From Eubacterium plexicaudatum ASF492 (GTDB lineage Bacteria > Bacillota > Clostridia > Lachnospirales > Lachnospiraceae), in assembly GCF_000364225.2 (NCBI RefSeq), contig NZ_AQFT02000001.1, positions 4,173,501-4,237,500 of the forward strand: a stretch of 64,000 nucleotides of DNA, written 5' to 3'. Under the pieces are notes generated by a model, which saw only the letters and a list, made by a program, of their open reading frames with translations, searched no databases and was not told the DNA's origin. This document shows, one piece after another, positions 45,512 through 55,606 of the stretch. The translations under genes and the position numbers were made by a program. Each line of letters starts with the position of its first letter. Positions within the stretch are counted from its first letter, which is position 1.

Positions 45512-45890
45512 AGAGATCCCAGCGCCAGAAGCGTATTGCGAATGATGTCTTCTGAAGCGCCTTCTAAGATTTCAACACGGTATCCGGATATCCTGACTGT
45601 GACAACAACACGGGCAGACGGGACCTGCATTGCACCACCGGCGGGAGCCTGTGGATAAAGCACCGGATCAGCAGCCATTTCCAGAGGAACCACTTCGTGT
45701 TTCTGCCCAGAAGCAGCTGTCTGTGATCCTGGTATGCCACAGGACTTTTTTCTTAAATCTGCGGCTTTATTATAAAATGTTTTTATGGATATAGAACGTG
45801 TCTGGCACCAGTTTTGACAGACAGGCCGCTGGCGCGGCACTCCTGGATTAGCTCTTGCCATTCCTGGTCGCTGCGTATTTTCTTTGACAT
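45505..45890 (-). CDS. tnpA: IS66 accessory protein TnpA (frameshifted)
   Basis: A TnpA protein of about 128 residues. The ATG at 45890 gives MSKKIRSDQEWQELIQECRA, a helix-turn-helix start. The frame breaks after LSVK, and one extra A in the run at 45812-45815 continues it as NWCQTRSISIKTFYNKAADL to the normal C-terminus. As written the only long frame (45505-45861) starts out of phase. Confidence 0.85.
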
Positions 45891-46056
45891 AGCATCATCT
45901 CCTGATAGTTATTTTGGAGCTGATAGCAGCAGCGGATGCCAGACAGATGGCTGCCGGACTGCTTGATCAAGAACTGATGTAGATATTCGCTCCAAGTTGC
46001 TATCATTATAGGGCAAAATCCTGTTCTTGTGGGACGGCAGGTTATTCATCGCTTAC

Positions 46057-48121
46057 ATAAAATCTCGCAGATTTCCTTCTGGTCTGCGTTCATGCGTGAG
46101 ACAACCAGGTTTTCAAGCGGTGTAGAAGTAAGCGTTACATTCAGGATGTGCCACTCATAAGGCACTTCTTCCTCTGTTTCCTCGCCGGTCTCCGGGTCAA
46201 CGCTGGTTTCTGTCCGGTAGCGGGTTTCCGTTTCTTCTGAAAAAGACAGGGAATACTGCCCGTTAAACAGCTCCCGGAGGACGCCCTCGATCTGCGCATA
46301 GGTAAAATTCTGATAGGCAGAAGTGAGGTACCCCATTAAGACATAGGGATCGTGCTCAATGGGGCCGATATTATAGCGGTACTCATCATAGCCGGGCCGG
46401 TCCGATTCCACACGGTTGATCTGCATCTGCAGGTCCGTTTCCCACTCGGTATAAACAAGCTCCGCATTGTTGATGTCCGCATCGTCCGCCAGATAGGTAG
46501 AGGCTGCAAGGCTCCCCAGCCCTCCGGTCCCCAGGTTGGAAAAGGAAGAAAACAGGGACGCGATCAGGAAAAATACCAGAAGGAGCAGGATCACGATCCC
46601 GCATATGACCGGGTGGCGCCTGACAGCACGGACCACTCCGGCAGCAATCTTTTCCGTGGTAACGGCGGTGTCCTTTGCCCGCTTTCCCGCTTTTTTCGTC
46701 TCTCTGGCTGCTTTGGCATACTGTCTTTTTATCTTCTGTTTCTGCCACATCCGGGCAAGAAGGTTTTTCTTCAGCTCCGGGCTGTCATGCAAGGTCTGAC
46801 GGTAGGCAAGCCGGGCATTGGCCCTGGCTGACCTCTGCTGTAATTTTGCCACCCTGCGGTACGGCGCCGTCTTATGCCTGTGATATGCCATACGCAGCCC
46901 CGATTCGCTTACAAGCTCGGTGCGGTGGGCCGCTTTAATGCCGACATTTTCATTCTCTGCCTGGTAAATCTTTTTATGGGCGTAACCCACCGCCATATTT
47001 GCGCCGGCCTTTACCGGGCGCATCGGAACGGGACCCTTGACATGGGCCCGCTGGGATTTCACCTCCTTTTCAAATTTCAGGCGCTTTTTGGCCTTGCCCG
47101 TATCGGGATCAGAAGATGTTTCCATCCGCAGCTTACGGCGGGCAGGAAGGCGGTTTTCCGCCTGTTCCAGTTTTTCCGCTGTCCGTTCTGCCTTCCGTCG
47201 GGCTTTCGTGAGCTTCTTATCCGCTGTTTCCGGTGGGAGTTCGTCAGCGGTAAATTCCAGCTTGGAAGGCCGTTTTGGTTCTCCTTCGGCTGCCTCCGGC
47301 GGTTTCTCCTGAGGTTCCCCGGCTTTTGCCGCCTCCTGAAAGCGCTGTTGGTATTTATTACCATGCTGCCGTGTCCGGTTCCAGTGTCCTGCCTGGCCGG
47401 ATTTTTCTTCCCCTTTCTGTGCCCCGGCTCCTTCCTGAAATAGTTTCCCATACCGGGAATCCGCACCTTTCGGACCGTGTTCTGCAAAAACTGTCTGTCT
47501 GGAATTCTCCTGTGGGGATTCTTCCTGCCTGAAATTCTGGTAAGCGGCATTGCGCCTCCCTGGGCTCTCCTGGCTGAAATCTGCTTGTCTGGGTTCTTCC
47601 TGCCTGAAATTCTGGTAAGCGGCATTGCGTCTCCCTGGGCTCTCCTGGCTGAAATCTGCTTGTCTGGGTTCTTCCTGCTTGAAATTCTGGTAAGCAGCAT
47701 TGCGCCTCCCTGGGCTCCCCTGACTGAAATCCGCCTGTCTGGGTTCCTCCTGCCGGGAATCCCGGAAAACGGCATTGCCCTGTGCCTGGCTGCCCCGCCC
47801 GGAATCCTTTGGCCCGGTTTCCGGTGCGTATGGCTCTGATCCGGTTGGTTCCTGTCCGGGAAAAACCTGAATAGGGGAATCCTGTGCTGCCGTATCACTG
47901 TTTTCGCAACCGGCAAATATATCTGATCCATAAGTTTCCGTCTGCACCGGCGCCGCCTGCCTGCGGTTCCTTGAAGTGCCGGAAGAAGGGGCGTCCCTTG
48001 CCCGGCGCAGGTCATAATCCGGCTCTCCCTGCCGGACCGCCATGCGGTCCTCACCGTGGGAATCCCGCGCCGGCATCCGGGCATCTTTCTGTTTCCTCTG
48101 AAAATTCCTGTCACGCGCCAT
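46057..48121 (-). pseudogene. CD1108-type mobile element protein, N-terminal part (gene split by IS66)
   Basis: The N-terminal ~690 residues of a conjugation hydrolase. A cytoplasmic low-complexity region with 25-residue repeats (residues ~120-200) is followed by a basic coiled-coil region (~270-500), a membrane helix (CGIVILLLLVFFLIASLF, ~520-540) and an extracytoplasmic domain ending MNADQKEI, where IS66 entered. The catalytic domains are at 42198-43104. The ATG follows GGAGG by eight bases. The VirB1/TraG-type role is known for the family; in this copy the protein cannot reach the wall as one chain. Confidence 0.85.
47521..47770. repeat. 75-base tandem repeat inside the CD1108-type gene
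   Basis: About three and a third copies of a 75-base unit (the marker ATTCTGGTAAG occurs at 47534, 47609 and 47684). It encodes repeats of QADFSQESPGRRNAAYQNF. The repeat stays in frame. It is a spacer of variable length, not a CRISPR array. Confidence 0.85.
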
Positions 48122-48161
48122 TGCCCTCACCTCCAATCGCTTTCAGGGTATTTTTGTTTCC

Positions 48162-50633
48162 TCATGCCTTCGTCCCCGCCACTTCATCAGGCCGTGTTGT
48201 AAGTACGCTGTACAGCAGGGTATCCTTCGGAAAATGATCGACAAAGGGGATAATCACATTCCCGAAGAACAGAAGCCCCTCGCCGGGGCCGGAATGGGTC
48301 ACATAGGAAAGCTGGTGCGGGGAAATCCCCAGCTGCTTCGCCAGAATCTGCCGATCCCCTGGGCCTGGTTCAGCATGTAGATAAAATCCGAGTTCTCAAA
48401 GATATTCTCGATCTCACGGGAGGCCAGCAGGTCCTTCACGTTCTGCGTCAGGCCGCTCGGTATGCCGCCCCATTTCCTGAACCGTTTCCAGATTTCCACG
48501 CTGAAACTTCCGGTCTGGCCTTTCAGAAGGAGATGGAATTCGTCAACATAGAACCAGGTCGTCTTATGCTTGGAGCGGTTGGCCGTGACACGGTTCCACA
48601 CGGCGTCCTGCATAATCAAAAGGCCGATCTCTTTCAGGGCCTTGCCCAGAGACTTTAACTGGAAGCAGAGTACCCGGTGGTTGTTCATATCAATGTTGGA
48701 CCTGTGATTGAATACATTCAGGGAGCCGTTCACGTAGATTTCCAGCGCCGTGGCGATATTCTGCGCCTCCGGCTCGGACTGTTTCAAAAGCAGCCCGTAC
48801 AGGTCTCCCAGGACCGGCATATTCTCCGGGCGCGGGTCCTGCAGGTAATCCCGGTACACCAGCCTTGTGCAGCGGTCAATGATGGTCCTCTCAATCGGGG
48901 AAAGCCCCTCCTTGCCGCCGATCACCAGGTCGCACAGGGACAGGATAAAATCGCTTTTCAGCGTGATGGGGTTTTCATCATCCGAATAGTCCAGGTTAAT
49001 GTCCATCGGATTGATATAGTTGGTGGAAGTCGGGGAAATGTCAATGACCTGCCCCTGGGCGCCGAACTGCTGTACTAAAGGCCCGTACTCATTTTCCGGG
49101 TCTGCAATGATGATGTCATCCTCCGTTAAAAGGAACACATTGACGATCTCACGCTTTGCCGAGAAAGACTTGCCGCTGCCCGGCGTGCCTAAGAACAGGC
49201 CGTTGGGGTTCTTTAAGTTCTTGCGGTTCGCCATGATCAGGTTGTTGCTTAAAGCGTTCAGGCCATAATAAAGCGCCTCGCCCTCCTGGAACAGCTCGCA
49301 GGTCGTGAACGGCACGAAAATGGCGGTGCTGCTGGTCGTAAGCCCCCGCTCAATCTCAATCTGGTTCAGCCCTAATGCAAGGGAGGACATAAGCCCCTGT
49401 TCCTGCTGGAAGTCCAGACGTTTCAGGGCACAGTTATATTTCTGCGCAATGCCGGAGGCAGACAGGATGTCATTAAGCAGCTTCTGGCGTTTCGGCGCGA
49501 TGTTCTCCACCAGTACCGTGACTAAAAACATCCGCTCATTCCGGCTCTGCAAATCCTGTAAAAGATTCTTTGCTTCTTCGCCGTAGGTGGCAAGGTCCGT
49601 AGGTATGATGTCCATGTCATACCCGGCGCGGACCGCTTTTTTCTGTTCCTCAATGGTCATTTTCTGCAAATCGGACATCTTGCGCTTGATGTTCTTGATC
49701 GCCTGGGCCTGGTCAATAGACTGGATATGCAGGTTTACTGTCACGGCATCGTCCAGGTCAAGCAGCTCCGCCAGCAGCCGGTCCGTCAGCTCCGGCGCTA
49801 AAATCTGCAAAAAAGACACCGCCCGGAATGGTCGGCTACCCGGAAAGTCTTTCCGTCATTTGAGAACGACAGGCCGGAGGGCGAAATAAAATCCTTTGTG
49901 GAAAGCCCGGTTTTCGGCAGGTCCGCCCAGACAAAATGAAACTTTTCCTGCCCGTCCGGGTGGAGCTGGCTGTGAAGAACCTCCAGGCGTTCCAGCCCGT
50001 CTAACGGCTTTGCCTGGGCTCCCAGGGCTTTGAAATTCGCCAGCACATCGGCCTCGATCCGCTCCAGGCGCATCTTCGCGGTGCGAAGGTCGTCGGCCTC
50101 AATGCCGAAAGTGATATATTTCCGCTTGGTAAGGCCGTTGTTGCCTTTTTGGAGCTGGCCCTTTAACATATCCCCATACTCCCTGCGGATTCCGTCATAT
50201 TCGTCGCCGCGGATGGGGATGTCGATACTGCGGGCGAAATCCTGCATATTTGCACGCTGGTTGATGAAGGTAAGCTGCACATGGATCGAAGCGTCAAAAT
50301 AATTGAGAAAATCACAGTAGCCCTCAAAAATCTGCGCTTTATCATCCGCCTGTGCGAGCTGGTAGTTAATATCAAAAAACTGCACCGTCTTGGTGTAGAG
50401 CTTGTCCGTCAGCCGGCAAATCCCATCCCGGTACATTTCCTTATAGGGAATGCTCTGCTGGACCGTCTGCGGGGCGTCCGTTTTCAGCCCGGCAAAAAGC
50501 CGCCCTTTTTAGGCGGCCTGGTGCGGACAGTCTTATTTCCGTTTGTCTTTGCGTCGGCCCTGGCCTTTTTTGCCTGCCTGATGTTTCTTTGCAGACGTTT
50601 TTCCTGGGCCTCCTGCTGTCTGGTTTTTGGCAA
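48162..50633 (-). CDS. VirB4-like conjugation ATPase (CD1110 type, three frameshifts)
   Basis: A VirB4-type ATPase of about 820 residues. Walker A is GTPGSGKSFSAKRE and Walker B TTWFYVDEFHLLL. Three single-base gaps break it: near 50494-50498 (T-run), 49822-49824 (G-run) and 48356-48359 (G-run). Restoring each gives a continuous protein to the stop at 48162. The start is a TTG at 50633, nine bases after GGAGG, inside the 3' end of prgI. The enzyme powers assembly of the mating channel. It is split only by probable sequencing errors, with no insertion. Confidence 0.9.
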
Positions 50634-50967
50634 TCCTCATAACCTCCTTCTCTGACATGGATTTATACAAATTTTCCGTCCGGTATGGCCGTTTCTTCGG
50701 CCAGAGCTTATAGCGGAGCCTGTTTTTCAGAAGTTTCTCCGCCGGCTGCCCGTCCCGCTCATACATGGCGAAAAAGAAAAAGGGCATCATAATCCCGATC
50801 ATCATCAGCACCGCCGCCGAATTGCCGACAGCGCCGCGGGTAAGGAAATATACCGGCAGCCCGGCCAGCGCGGCCAGGCTGAAACAGATGAGCTGGCGTT
50901 TCGTCAGGTTGAACGCCAGCTTAGTCTTGACCTTTGTTAAGTCTTTGGGTACGGGTACATAAGGCAT
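50533..50967 (-). CDS. prgI: PrgI family conjugation protein
   Basis: A 144-residue protein: VPVPKDLTKVKTKLAFNLTK, two adjacent membrane helices (residues ~26-75) and ERDGQPAEKLLKNRLRYKLW. This is the PrgI pattern (VirB3-like channel subunit). The basic C-terminal 35 residues overlap the start of virB4 in another frame by about 100 bases. The ATG follows GGAGGTGAATTTAC. Confidence 0.87.
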   Translation of the reverse strand: MPYVPVPKDLTKVKTKLAFNLTKRQLICFSLAALAGLPVYFLTRGAVGNSAAVLMMIGIMMPFFFFAMYERDGQPAEKLLKNRLRYKLWPKKRPYRTENLYKSMSEKEVMRIAKNQTAGGPGKTSAKKHQAGKKGQGRRKDKRK

Positions 50968-50995
50968 GTAAATTCACCTCCATTCATGCTGTGCT

Positions 50996-51553
50996 TCACT
51001 CATTCCGTCCCTGCATCGTGACCGTGGATTCCACCTCATTGCCCCACACATCCCAGCCGGGGGTCTGCTGCCTTGCAAAAAGCTCTATCCTGGGCTGGTC
51101 GCCCATGAGCCTTACGATCTTATCCCGTACCTCGTCCGGCTTCTTGCTGTGCTGCTCAATATGGGAGATCACAAACTGGTGGATTCCCGCACACTGGCGT
51201 TTCGGGCGCCCGCGTGTCGCCAGAAGGCATACCTCGGCGTTGCTCCGGGTCCAGAACCCCATCCCGTAAAACCAGGAATCCGCTTTCCGGTTCTGTTTGA
51301 GCCAGAGGAAGGCCAGCGTCTTATATTTGAACCCCCATGCTTCGATCACCCGGAACGCCTCATTAAGCTGCGGGAAGGTGGCCCATAGGAAAAGCGCACT
51401 GTCTTTGGCCGCAAGGTCTGCAACCGGCAGCGCGCATATATCGTCCATGCTCATGGTAGGGTAGTGGTTTTCAGCCACCCCGTTGCCGCGTTTCATATCA
51501 TAGCGCCAGGGCGGGTCCGCGTACACGATGCCATATTTTCCGGCCTCCGCCAT
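50996..51553 (-). CDS. MT-A70 type adenine methyltransferase
   Basis: A 185-residue MT-A70 family enzyme: the catalytic motif DPPW in GIVYADPPWRYDMK, SALFLWATFPQLNEA, and GFWTRSNAEVCLLATRGRPK with the SAM-binding region, then a closing VWGNEVES. It should make N6-methyladenine. Its ATG shares one base with the stop of the SpoVG-like gene. Methylating its own DNA could protect the ICE from restriction; this is inferred from position. Confidence 0.88.
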   Translation of the reverse strand: MAEAGKYGIVYADPPWRYDMKRGNGVAENHYPTMSMDDICALPVADLAAKDSALFLWATFPQLNEAFRVIEAWGFKYKTLAFLWLKQNRKADSWFYGMGFWTRSNAEVCLLATRGRPKRQCAGIHQFVISHIEQHSKKPDEVRDKIVRLMGDQPRIELFARQQTPGWDVWGNEVESTVTMQGRNE

Positions 51554-51996
51554 TACCGGGCCTGCTCATTCTTGGCCGGGGCGGATTTTGCCGGGGGCGT
51601 CTTGACCTTGCCGGCATTTTCTTTCAGGGCGCCGGCCAGGGAAGGCTTCTCCGCCGCTCCCTTTGTCGCTTCAAGGGTGGCCTGCAGGTTTTCAATCGCC
51701 TGGCCGTACCCTCCGATCAGGGCGTCATTAAGCTGCCTGCGGAAATCCGCCGTCACCGGCCAGCAGACATCCCTCCATTTTCCCTGCTTATCCTGGGTGG
51801 AGGGCATATTGACGTACAGGCCGTTCTCGCCGGAGCAGATACGGAAGCCGTCGATCTTGAAACAGTCCCCAATCGTCACATTGGCGAAAGCCAGAAGGTT
51901 CCCCATCGGGGCAATCGGGCGTACCGTTACATCCAGCTTCAAGCCCTCGCCCGCCTGGGTCTCCGGCTGCATGGTTTCATGGTTGGTCTTACTCAT
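51553..51996 (-). CDS. SpoVG-like protein with shared C-terminal tail
   Basis: A 147-residue protein. Residues ~22-108 match SpoVG (DVTVRPIAPMGNLLAFANVT, FKIDGFRICSGENGLYVNMP). SpoVG proteins bind nucleic acid and adjust gene expression. The tail KPSLAGALKENAGK...NEQAR is of the shared type. It lies at the start of the prgI-virB4 operon and overlaps the methyltransferase gene. Confidence 0.85.
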   Translation of the reverse strand: MSKTNHETMQPETQAGEGLKLDVTVRPIAPMGNLLAFANVTIGDCFKIDGFRICSGENGLYVNMPSTQDKQGKWRDVCWPVTADFRRQLNDALIGGYGQAIENLQATLEATKGAAEKPSLAGALKENAGKVKTPPAKSAPAKNEQAR

Positions 51997-52038
51997 ATAG
52001 AAAAATCCTCCTTCTTGTTAAAATAGGTCGGTTACACA

Positions 52039-52902
52039 CTAATGCGAGTTAAAAATACTTTTGGATAGCGAGCCTGTCTTAAACAGGGCAAAGGCCAGCA
52101 GGACCGTATAGCCTGCCGTGCCCCAGATCGCGCCGTGGATGTCGCCGGAAGAAGGGATTGACTGGACCAGCGCCGCATAGATCGCGACGCAGACCATAAT
52201 CAAAAACCCTTGGAAACCTAAAGCAAACAGGGAACGCAGGTAATTCGTCCCCATCTGCCCCCATTCACGGTTTGCCATTGTGGAAAACGGTATGGGTGCC
52301 AGGCTGACCGTGAGATATATTTCAATCATGCGGCCATACACAATGACAAAGATCACGATGGACAACACCCACATGCACAGGTTGATAATGTTGGTCTCCA
52401 GCCACAGGCCGATCAGTTCCCACATCCCCATTGCTTCAAGCTGCGTTTCCAGGTCGGCCAGCGCGGCGGTAACATCCATGCTCCCGTTTATCACGCCGGA
52501 ACTTTGATTCACCACATGCTGAGCGACGTCAAACACCGCCATGACGATAGTAAAGCAGTTGGTGAGCAGGTATGTGGCAACAAAGGTTTTGAAAATCCAC
52601 TTGAAGATGTTGAACGTATCAAAATCGTGCATGTTGTTCTTTTCCAGGATCATCTGAATCAGTTCATAGACAAGAACAAAAGTCAGGATGATTCCCGCAA
52701 TGGGAATGACGACGGTTTCAGAAAGATTCTGGATCATGCTGAACACGCCGCCATTCCACCCCTGCGGTGTCTGGCCTACCTGTGAGGCCACATCCGAGAC
52801 CTGGCTGTTGACGGACTCAAAGATACCGGTGTATTGTCCTGTGATCGCTTCAATCAAGCCCTCTTTAATCCAGTCTGTTATCCATTCAAACAGACTGCCC
52901 AT
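52039..52902 (-). CDS. VirB6/TrbL-like channel protein (CD1112 type)
   Basis: A 287-residue membrane protein with six hydrophobic segments and the family features GSLFEWITDWIKEGLIEAIT, a central VYELIQMILEKNN and PIPFSTMANREWGQMGTNYL near the fifth segment. VirB6-type proteins form the inner-membrane part of the mating channel. It follows maff2 by six bases. Confidence 0.87.
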   Translation of the reverse strand: MGSLFEWITDWIKEGLIEAITGQYTGIFESVNSQVSDVASQVGQTPQGWNGGVFSMIQNLSETVVIPIAGIILTFVLVYELIQMILEKNNMHDFDTFNIFKWIFKTFVATYLLTNCFTIVMAVFDVAQHVVNQSSGVINGSMDVTAALADLETQLEAMGMWELIGLWLETNIINLCMWVLSIVIFVIVYGRMIEIYLTVSLAPIPFSTMANREWGQMGTNYLRSLFALGFQGFLIMVCVAIYAALVQSIPSSGDIHGAIWGTAGYTVLLAFALFKTGSLSKSIFNSH

Positions 52903-52908
52903 CGGCTA

Positions 52909-53520
52909 TTAACCGAACAGGCCGGAGAGCAGCGGGATCAGCGTGGCACCCACCAGCGCAATACCTCCGCCAGCCATAAGCTGTTTCATCCGTTTTTGTT
53001 CACACCGGGTCGCTGCCCCGGTGCGGCCCCACTTCAAAAGAAGCGGACACCCCATGCTTTCACATGGGCGCAGACTATATCTTCACCCGCATGGAGCGGG
53101 GCAGGCTGCTTCGGGCCGCTCGGCCCTACTCCTGCAAAGGATAGTCGTTGAACCTTCCCCTGTTCGGGGCTTGGCTGCTGATCGCCCATTGTCCCGGCGT
53201 TTAGGTTCGCACCCTGCGCCATCCGTGCGTTTTTTTCCGCTTTCGCCACCGTCACATCCGGGCATGTTTCATCCCCATGTTTTGGTACGCACGGCTTTAG
53301 GGGTTCCCAGCAATTCAGCCTGTTGCCGTATGGACTTCCACCATACGCTGCACGGCAATTACTTGTCCGTGGAGGGCGTAGCTTACCCCTGCGACTTGGC
53401 TCCGGGATTGTCATTGCCATAACCCTCCAGAAGGTTGATGACGCCCCATGCGCCGAGGCCGGCACCCAGAGCAATCACCAGAATTTTCAAAGTATCAATC
53501 GCACTTGCAAAAAAAGCCAT
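52909..53520 (-). CDS. Maff2 family protein, interrupted by a group I intron
   Basis: Exon 1 (53385-53520) reads MAFFASAIDTLKILVIALGA, one membrane helix and GYGNDNPGAKSQG. Exon 2 (52909-52989) reads MKQLMAGGGIALVGATLIPL and ends LLSGLFG. Joined they give a 71-residue Maff2 protein with two membrane helices, if one surplus G in the run at 53386-53389 is removed. Maff2 sits between virD4 and virB6, and its size and two helices fit a VirB2-type pilin, which is inference. The ATG follows AAGGAGGAC. Confidence 0.85.
52990..53384 (-). ncRNA. Group I intron in maff2 (about 395 bases)
   Basis: On the minus strand the core elements appear in order: AATTGCTGGGAACCCC (P), ACAATGGGCGATCAGCAGCC (Q), GTTCAACGACTA (R) and GAAGATATAGTC (S). 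These are the conserved P/Q/R/S strands of group I introns. Exon 1 ends in U and the intron ends in G, as the class requires, and the GCCCU just inside the intron can pair with the exon end AGGGU (P1). No homing endonuclease gene is present. Splicing restores Maff2 between Gly45 and Met46. Confidence 0.88.
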
Positions 53521-53584
53521 ATAAAAGTCCTCCTTTAATTTGAAATATATTGGTTTTGTGGTATGGCCGTTATCTGGCCGGAAA

Positions 53585-53634
53585 CGAAAAAACGCCCCTG
53601 TGCTTTAAGAAAATCTGCATAAAGCACAGGGGCG
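53585..53634 (-). terminator. Strong terminator between virD4 and maff2
   Basis: A 15-base perfect stem, CGCCCCTGTGCTTTA with its complement (53593-53634), and a 12-base loop are followed on the minus strand by six T. It would reduce transcription from virD4 into maff2, so the channel genes downstream need read-through or their own promoter. The rest of 53521-53762 shows no gene. Confidence 0.8.
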
Positions 53635-53762
53635 GCATAGTCCAGGATCATCCTGGAAAGGTATACAGTTGTCAGGGAGGGGCGCGAATCCTCAATAGAA
53701 CCTCCTTCCGGTGAAAAGAAAAAGCCCGCCAAAGCCAGAGACTTTAACAGGCAGCTACATCA

Positions 53763-55606
53763 TCATACAGCCGGCGCCTCCAAATCCTCCGCCGTGACCT
53801 CATAATTGCGGTACAGCTCCCCAGGGCTGACGGGCAGCCTGGTTGAGAGGAATTTTTCAATGTCAAAAGCATTTTTAGGGGCATAATCAGACAGGTATTT
53901 ATAGTTCGGGTGTTTCGTAATATCATATTTGCGGGAGAGGAAGGGCCGGACGCCCCTGATCTGCAGGAGGCATTTCCCTCCGTCCATCACGGCCAGTTCG
54001 TCCACCGACATCAAATCCTTTCCCAATTTCTGAAAATTCTGTCCGTGGGATTCCTGGCTGCCTTTGGTGACGCTGGTATTATACATATCGATGGTCTCTT
54101 TTCCCAGCAGGGAATTCCAGCTTTTCAGCGTGGTTTCCTCCTTGCCTCCCAGGAAAAGGGAAGCGTCACAATTCCCGATGATGGTGTCCATGTTGTCCTT
54201 ATAAAGCGCCTTTAACTGGCTCTGCGCCTGCAGGACCAGACAGGCCGAAATCTCCCTGGAACGGATCGTCGCCATCAGCTTTTCCAGGTTCGGAATCTGC
54301 CCGATATTGGCGGCCTCGTCGATCAGGCACCGCACATGTACCGGCAGCCTGCCGCCATACTTGTCATCGGCACGCTCGCACAGCAGATTGAACAGCTGCG
54401 TATAGGCCATGCTGACAAGGAAATTGAACGTCGCATCCGTATCGCTGATGATAAAGAACAGCGCCGTTTTCCTGTCCCCGACCAGGTCAAGCTCCAGCTC
54501 GTCATACATGGTGATCTCCCGGACCTCCTTAATATCGAATGGCGCCAGTCTGGCGCCGCAGCTAATAAGTATGCTTTTCGCTGTCTTGCCCGCCGCTAAT
54601 TTATATTTCTTATACTGGCGGAGGGCGAAGTGGTCCGGGTCTTTCTGCTCCAGCGCGTCAAAGAGAAGGTCAACGGCATTTTTGAAACTTTCGTCATCCT
54701 CCCGGACCTCCATAGCGTTTATCATTTCTACCAGGGTGGAAAAATTCTGCTCGTTTGTCGGGGCCTCATAATAGATATAGCCGATCAGCGCCGTATACAG
54801 CAGGGTCTCGGCCTTGACCCAAAAATCGTCGCCGGATTTTCCTTCCCCTTTGGTGTTTGCAATCAGCACCGTTACCAGTTTCAGAATGTCCTTCTCATTG
54901 TGGATGTAGGCAAAAGGGTTATAGTGCATACTTTTTGAAAAATTGATCGTATTGAAAACCTTGATCTTATAAGGCTCATACACGGTTTTTCCATTCTTTC
55001 CCCTGACCGGTTTCCCGTCCTTATCCAGTTTCGGCGTGCCGCGGCTTAGCAGCTTTCCCACTTCGATCAGGACCGTACCTTTCGGATCGGTGACGACATA
55101 CGAGCTATGGAGCTGCATGAGGTTGGGTTTTATAAAAAATCTCGTCTTGCCGGAGCCGGAACCGCCGACTACCAGCACATTTTTATTGCGAGCATGGGCC
55201 GGGTTCTTCGGCCTGCCGGACATCATAAGCCCTTCGGTCTGCGTCAGGATAATGTTGTTTTCCGGTTTCGGATCCATGAAAGGGGCAATGTCTGTTTTGT
55301 TCCCCCAACGGGCAGAGCCGTACTCCACATCTTTGCGGTACTTTTTTGCATTTTTCCTTTCACATATACCGCCAGCCGCACGATAGCCGCCCCGCATAAT
55401 CCCGCCAGCCAGTCCAGTGCCGCACCCGGCCACATGCTTTGAAATGCCAGCGAGAAACCTTCGGACAATCCTAACAATTTCTGTGAGGCGTCCGTTCCGG
55501 GGGCAAGGCGCACCGCCTCGCCCAGCTTCGCAAATACCAGAAGGAACAAAAGATAGGGCAGGTGGAGGATCACCTGCTTTTTTAAGGCATCCGTGTCTAT
55601 CTTCAT
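53763..55606 (-). CDS. VirD4-type coupling protein (frameshifted)
   Basis: A VirD4/TraG-type ATPase of about 614 residues. Two N-terminal membrane segments (residues ~14-30 and 60-80), Walker A in VVGGSGSGKTRFFIKPN and Walker B in VRCLIDEAANIGQIPN. The N-terminal 85 residues (55606 downward) and the rest are in different frames; one extra A in the run at 55351-55355 joins them (VKGKNAKKYRKDVEYG). Its ATG overlaps the stop of pcfB. It links the relaxase-DNA complex to the channel. Confidence 0.92.

Larger units (their letters stand above)
43105..46056 (-). mobile_element. IS66 family insertion sequence
   Basis: A 2,952-base element with matching inverted ends GTAAGCGATGAA(C/T)AACCT(A/G)CCGT and an 8-base target duplication ATAAAATC at 43097-43104 and 46057-46064. 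It carries tnpA, tnpB and tnpC in the usual order. It interrupts the CD1108-type hydrolase gene of the ICE, and removing it with one duplication restores that reading frame. Confidence 0.93.

Noticed and set aside
47521..47770. Regular 75-base repeats as a CRISPR array
   Set aside because: There are no unique spacers, the unit is in frame, and it encodes a Gln/Ser/Asn-rich protein repeat.
53034..53474. A 146-codon minus-strand ORF between virD4 and virB6
   Set aside because: It lies almost wholly in the group I intron and contains the P, Q, R and S core strands. Its translation has no family features, and it is in a different frame from both maff2 exons.
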